Source of the DNA: Eubacterium sp.
GTDB taxonomy: Bacteria; Bacillota; Clostridia; Lachnospirales; Lachnospiraceae
DNA: 8,188 nt
Direction: 5' to 3'
NCBI GenBank assembly: GCA_022776205.1
Contig: JALFIK010000153.1
Span: forward strand, 1 to 8,188
The notes below the pieces were generated by a model, which saw nothing but the letters and a program-made list of their open reading frames with translations, ran no database searches and was not told the DNA's origin. How positions within the stretch are numbered: the stretch's first letter is position 1; the number at the start of each line of letters is the position of its first letter. This document shows, piece by piece, positions 6,658 to 8,188 of this stretch. The translations under genes were made by a program, and so were the position numbers.

Positions 6658-7419
6658 ATGAATCCGGTCCAGGTAAGAAATATAAAAATAGGAGAGGGAA
6701 TTCCAAAAATCTGTGTACCGATTGTTGGAGTTACCAAAAAGGAAATTATTCGCGAAGCAGAAAATTTTAACAAAATACCAGTAGATGTAGTAGAATGGAG
6801 AGCAGATTGGTTTGAGGGCGTCTTTGAGATGGAACAGGTAAAAGATGTTTTGGTTTGTCTGCGTAGTGTATTAAAGGAAATTCCGCTATTGTTCACATTC
6901 CGTACAGCAAAAGAAGGCGGAGAAAAAGAAATCTCAGCTGAGGCATATGCATCTCTTAATAAAGAAGTGGTAAAGACAGGTAATGTTGATCTGATTGATG
7001 TTGAGGCTTATACCGGAGATGAGATTGTCGAAGATATTATAAGATCTGCCCATACCTTTGGTGTAAAAGTAATCGCTTCCAACCATGATTTTGATAAGAC
7101 ACCAGAGAAAGAGGATATGATAGAACGTCTCTGCAAAATGCAGAAGCTGGGTGCAGATATTCCTAAAATTGCTGTTATGCCACAGAACAGAGAAGATGTA
7201 CTTACCCTCTTAAGTGCTACCGAAGAGATGAATCGTCTCCATGCAGATCGGCCAATCATAACGATGTCCATGTCTGGAACCGGTGTCATCAGTCGCCTTT
7301 GCGGAGAAGTATTTGGTTCCGCTCTTACTTTTGGTGCAGCAAAGAAGGCATCTGCACCGGGACAGATGGGTGTGCAGGATTTGAATACTGTACTGAATCT
7401 GATTCACAAAAGTTTATGA
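6658..7419 (+). CDS. aroD: 3-dehydroquinate dehydratase, type I
   Basis: The 253-residue class I dehydroquinase converts 3-dehydroquinate to 3-dehydroshikimate by a Schiff base with lysine (reversible syn elimination). All key residues are present at the numbers known for the Salmonella/E. coli enzyme: E46 and R48 in VVEWRAD, R82 in FTFRTAKEGG, H143 in SNHDFDKTP, the Schiff-base K170 in DIPKIAVMPQ, R213 in GVISRL, and S232 and Q236 in KKASAPGQ. Length equals the enteric enzyme (252). It is a cytosolic TIM barrel. It is the third gene of the dehydrogenase-MFS operon, ten bases after the MFS stop, so tightly coupled. Type I enzymes serve biosynthesis in enterics, while in many bacteria a separate type II form exists; the linkage to a transporter and a YdiB-type dehydrogenase suggests a role in quinate/shikimate use, though a biosynthetic role is not excluded. 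Confidence 0.96.
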   Translation: MNPVQVRNIKIGEGIPKICVPIVGVTKKEIIREAENFNKIPVDVVEWRADWFEGVFEMEQVKDVLVCLRSVLKEIPLLFTFRTAKEGGEKEISAEAYASLNKEVVKTGNVDLIDVEAYTGDEIVEDIIRSAHTFGVKVIASNHDFDKTPEKEDMIERLCKMQKLGADIPKIAVMPQNREDVLTLLSATEEMNRLHADRPIITMSMSGTGVISRLCGEVFGSALTFGAAKKASAPGQMGVQDLNTVLNLIHKSL

Positions 7420-7437
7420 TTATGTTTTAAATGCTAT

Positions 7438-7477
7438 ATAGAGAAAGGGAGCTGTAATACAGCTTCTTTTTCTCTAT
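7438..7477 (+). terminator. Intrinsic terminator of the dehydrogenase-MFS-dehydratase operon
   Basis: A long near-perfect hairpin pairs ATAGAGAAAGGGAGCTGT (7438-7455) with 7459-7477, around a 3-base loop AAT. The inner core AGCTGT/ACAGCT is perfect, with G-U wobbles just outside. A T-run (7467-7471) lies in the 3' arm directly after the core, as in intrinsic terminators. It separates the operon from the TRAP genes. Confidence 0.85.
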
Positions 7478-7486
7478 TTCATATCG

Positions 7487-7514
7487 TTAAAAAATAAACA
7501 CAATATTTTATAAC
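7487..7514 (+). promoter_or_regulatory. Weak candidate promoter for the TRAP transporter operon
   Basis: TTAAAA (7487-7492), a 16-base spacer and TATAAC (7509-7514) lie between the preceding terminator and the TRAP start. The match is poor in the -35, and the region is very AT-rich, so chance similarity is likely. A promoter is expected somewhere in 7478-7528 because a strong terminator precedes it. Confidence 0.3.
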
Positions 7515-7540
7515 TTTTAACAAAAACAGGGAGGTATCGG

Positions 7541-8050
7541 ATGAGGAAAATATGGAAATGGCTGGATGACAAATTGGAAGAAGTTTTAATGACGATAAGC
7601 CTTATGGGAATGACCGCCATTATGGGAATACAGATTTTCTCCAGATATATACTGGGTTTCGCACCTTCCTGGTCAGAAGAAATCACACGATACTTGTTTG
7701 TATGGGCAGGATTTCTCAGCGTAAGTTATTGTACGAAGCGTTGTATATCGATTAAAATTGAGCAGTTTGTGGAAATGTTTCCCAAAAGAGGCAAGGCTGC
7801 GTTTAAATTATTTAATCATACCATAGAACTGGTCTTTTTTATTTATCTTATACCATTTGCCGTGAAATATCTTTTGTCCGCTGTCGAAAGCGGGCAGGTA
7901 AGTCCGGCCTGTCATATTCCAATGTACTATATTCAGGCGGCACCTCTTGTAAGTTTTTTACTGGTGGCATTTCGAATAATGCAGAGATGGTTTGCAGAAT
8001 TTAAAATTGTAAGAAGTAAGGAGGGAAAAGACGAATGCCGGTTACTGTAG
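7541..8050 (+). CDS. dctQ: TRAP transporter small permease (DctQ family)
   Basis: The 169-residue protein has four predicted membrane segments (about 13-34, 48-63, 88-108 and 129-146) and DctQ-family features: SWSEEITRYLFVWAGFL (43-59), then ISIKIEQFVEMFP and a short polar tail. DctQ pairs with the large DctM subunit and an extracytoplasmic binding protein (DctP) for ion-driven uptake of organic acids. GGGAGG (7529-7534) lies six bases before the ATG. Its 3' end overlaps the next gene by 16 bases, typical of coupled Q-M pairs. The usual P gene is not upstream, so it must be beyond the window or elsewhere. The adjacent quinate/shikimate genes suggest a cyclic carboxylate substrate, but this is only contextual, since the TRAP operon is a separate transcription unit. 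Confidence 0.87.
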   Translation: MRKIWKWLDDKLEEVLMTISLMGMTAIMGIQIFSRYILGFAPSWSEEITRYLFVWAGFLSVSYCTKRCISIKIEQFVEMFPKRGKAAFKLFNHTIELVFFIYLIPFAVKYLLSAVESGQVSPACHIPMYYIQAAPLVSFLLVAFRIMQRWFAEFKIVRSKEGKDECRLL

Positions 8051-8188
8051 TATTTATTGCATTTGTTATATGTCTTGTGATTGCAATTCCTGTTTCCATT
8101 ACACTTGGAATTGTTTCTGTACTGCCGGGGGCTTTTGACCCTTCTTTTACTGCTTCCGGATCATTTATTATCCGCTCAATGTTAGGCG
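8035..8188 (+). CDS. dctM: TRAP transporter large permease (DctM family), N-terminal fragment cut by window end
   Basis: The frame begins with ATG at 8035, inside the last codons of the small permease, with AAGGAGGG (8018-8025) nine bases upstream. The ~51 residues visible start MPVTVVFIAFVICLVIAIPV, followed by a second hydrophobic stretch with SITLGI and then a loop FDPSFTASGSF, matching the N-terminus of DctM-type permeases (first membrane helix, then the conserved P-hydrophobic-G region). The frame stays open to the window edge, so the gene is incomplete only because the window ends. DctM is the ion-coupled transport subunit. Identification rests on the DctQ neighbour as much as on the short sequence. 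Confidence 0.82.
   Translation, partial: MPVTVVFIAFVICLVIAIPVSITLGIVSVLPGAFDPSFTASGSFIIRSMLG

Overview
The window looks like chromosomal DNA of a spore-forming anaerobic clostridial Firmicute, most plausibly Lachnospiraceae (family placement is inference). It opens with the tail of spoIIIAG and a complete spoIIIAH, which belong to the endospore-specific spoIIIA operon. AT-rich intergenic regions, strong GGAGG ribosome binding sites and U-tract hairpin terminators fit this. I see no rRNA, tRNA, CRISPR array, transposase or phage gene.

Layout. (1) 1-662, plus strand: end of spoIIIAG, overlapping spoIIIAH by an ATGA junction. (2) 735-1508, plus: a fused chorismate mutase-shikimate kinase with its own near-consensus promoter inside the 3' end of spoIIIAH, closed by a terminator that can work in both directions. 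(3) 1582-3582, minus: a large FMN/FAD/4Fe-4S flavoenzyme of the old yellow enzyme/2,4-dienoyl-CoA reductase family, with a clear promoter. (4) 3749-4528, minus: a LysR-type regulator that has lost the first ~30 residues of its DNA-binding domain; its reading frame stops against the ribosome binding site of the next, divergent gene. (5) 4561-7419, plus: a tight three-gene operon of YdiB-type shikimate/quinate dehydrogenase, MFS transporter and type I 3-dehydroquinate dehydratase, closed by a strong hairpin. (6) 7541-8188, plus: start of a TRAP transporter operon (small permease, then large permease cut by the window edge).

How the genes fit together. The dehydrogenase, MFS carrier and type I dehydratase have the same gene content as the ydiN-ydiB-aroD locus of E. 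coli and the shikimate-responsive loci of Listeria, where a LysR regulator (QuiR) controls them. Together with the flavoenzyme and a carboxylate-type TRAP transporter, this suggests uptake and interconversion of quinate/shikimate (plant-derived cyclic acids), perhaps with the flavoenzyme as a reductive or electron-sink step. Shikimate kinase plus chorismate mutase would link the pool to aromatic amino acid synthesis. The physiological direction and the flavoenzyme's substrate cannot be read from sequence.

The most striking local feature is the LysR/dehydrogenase junction at about 4529-4560. The regulator's N-terminus and the divergent promoter region expected there are both absent, as if deleted, or lost in assembly.
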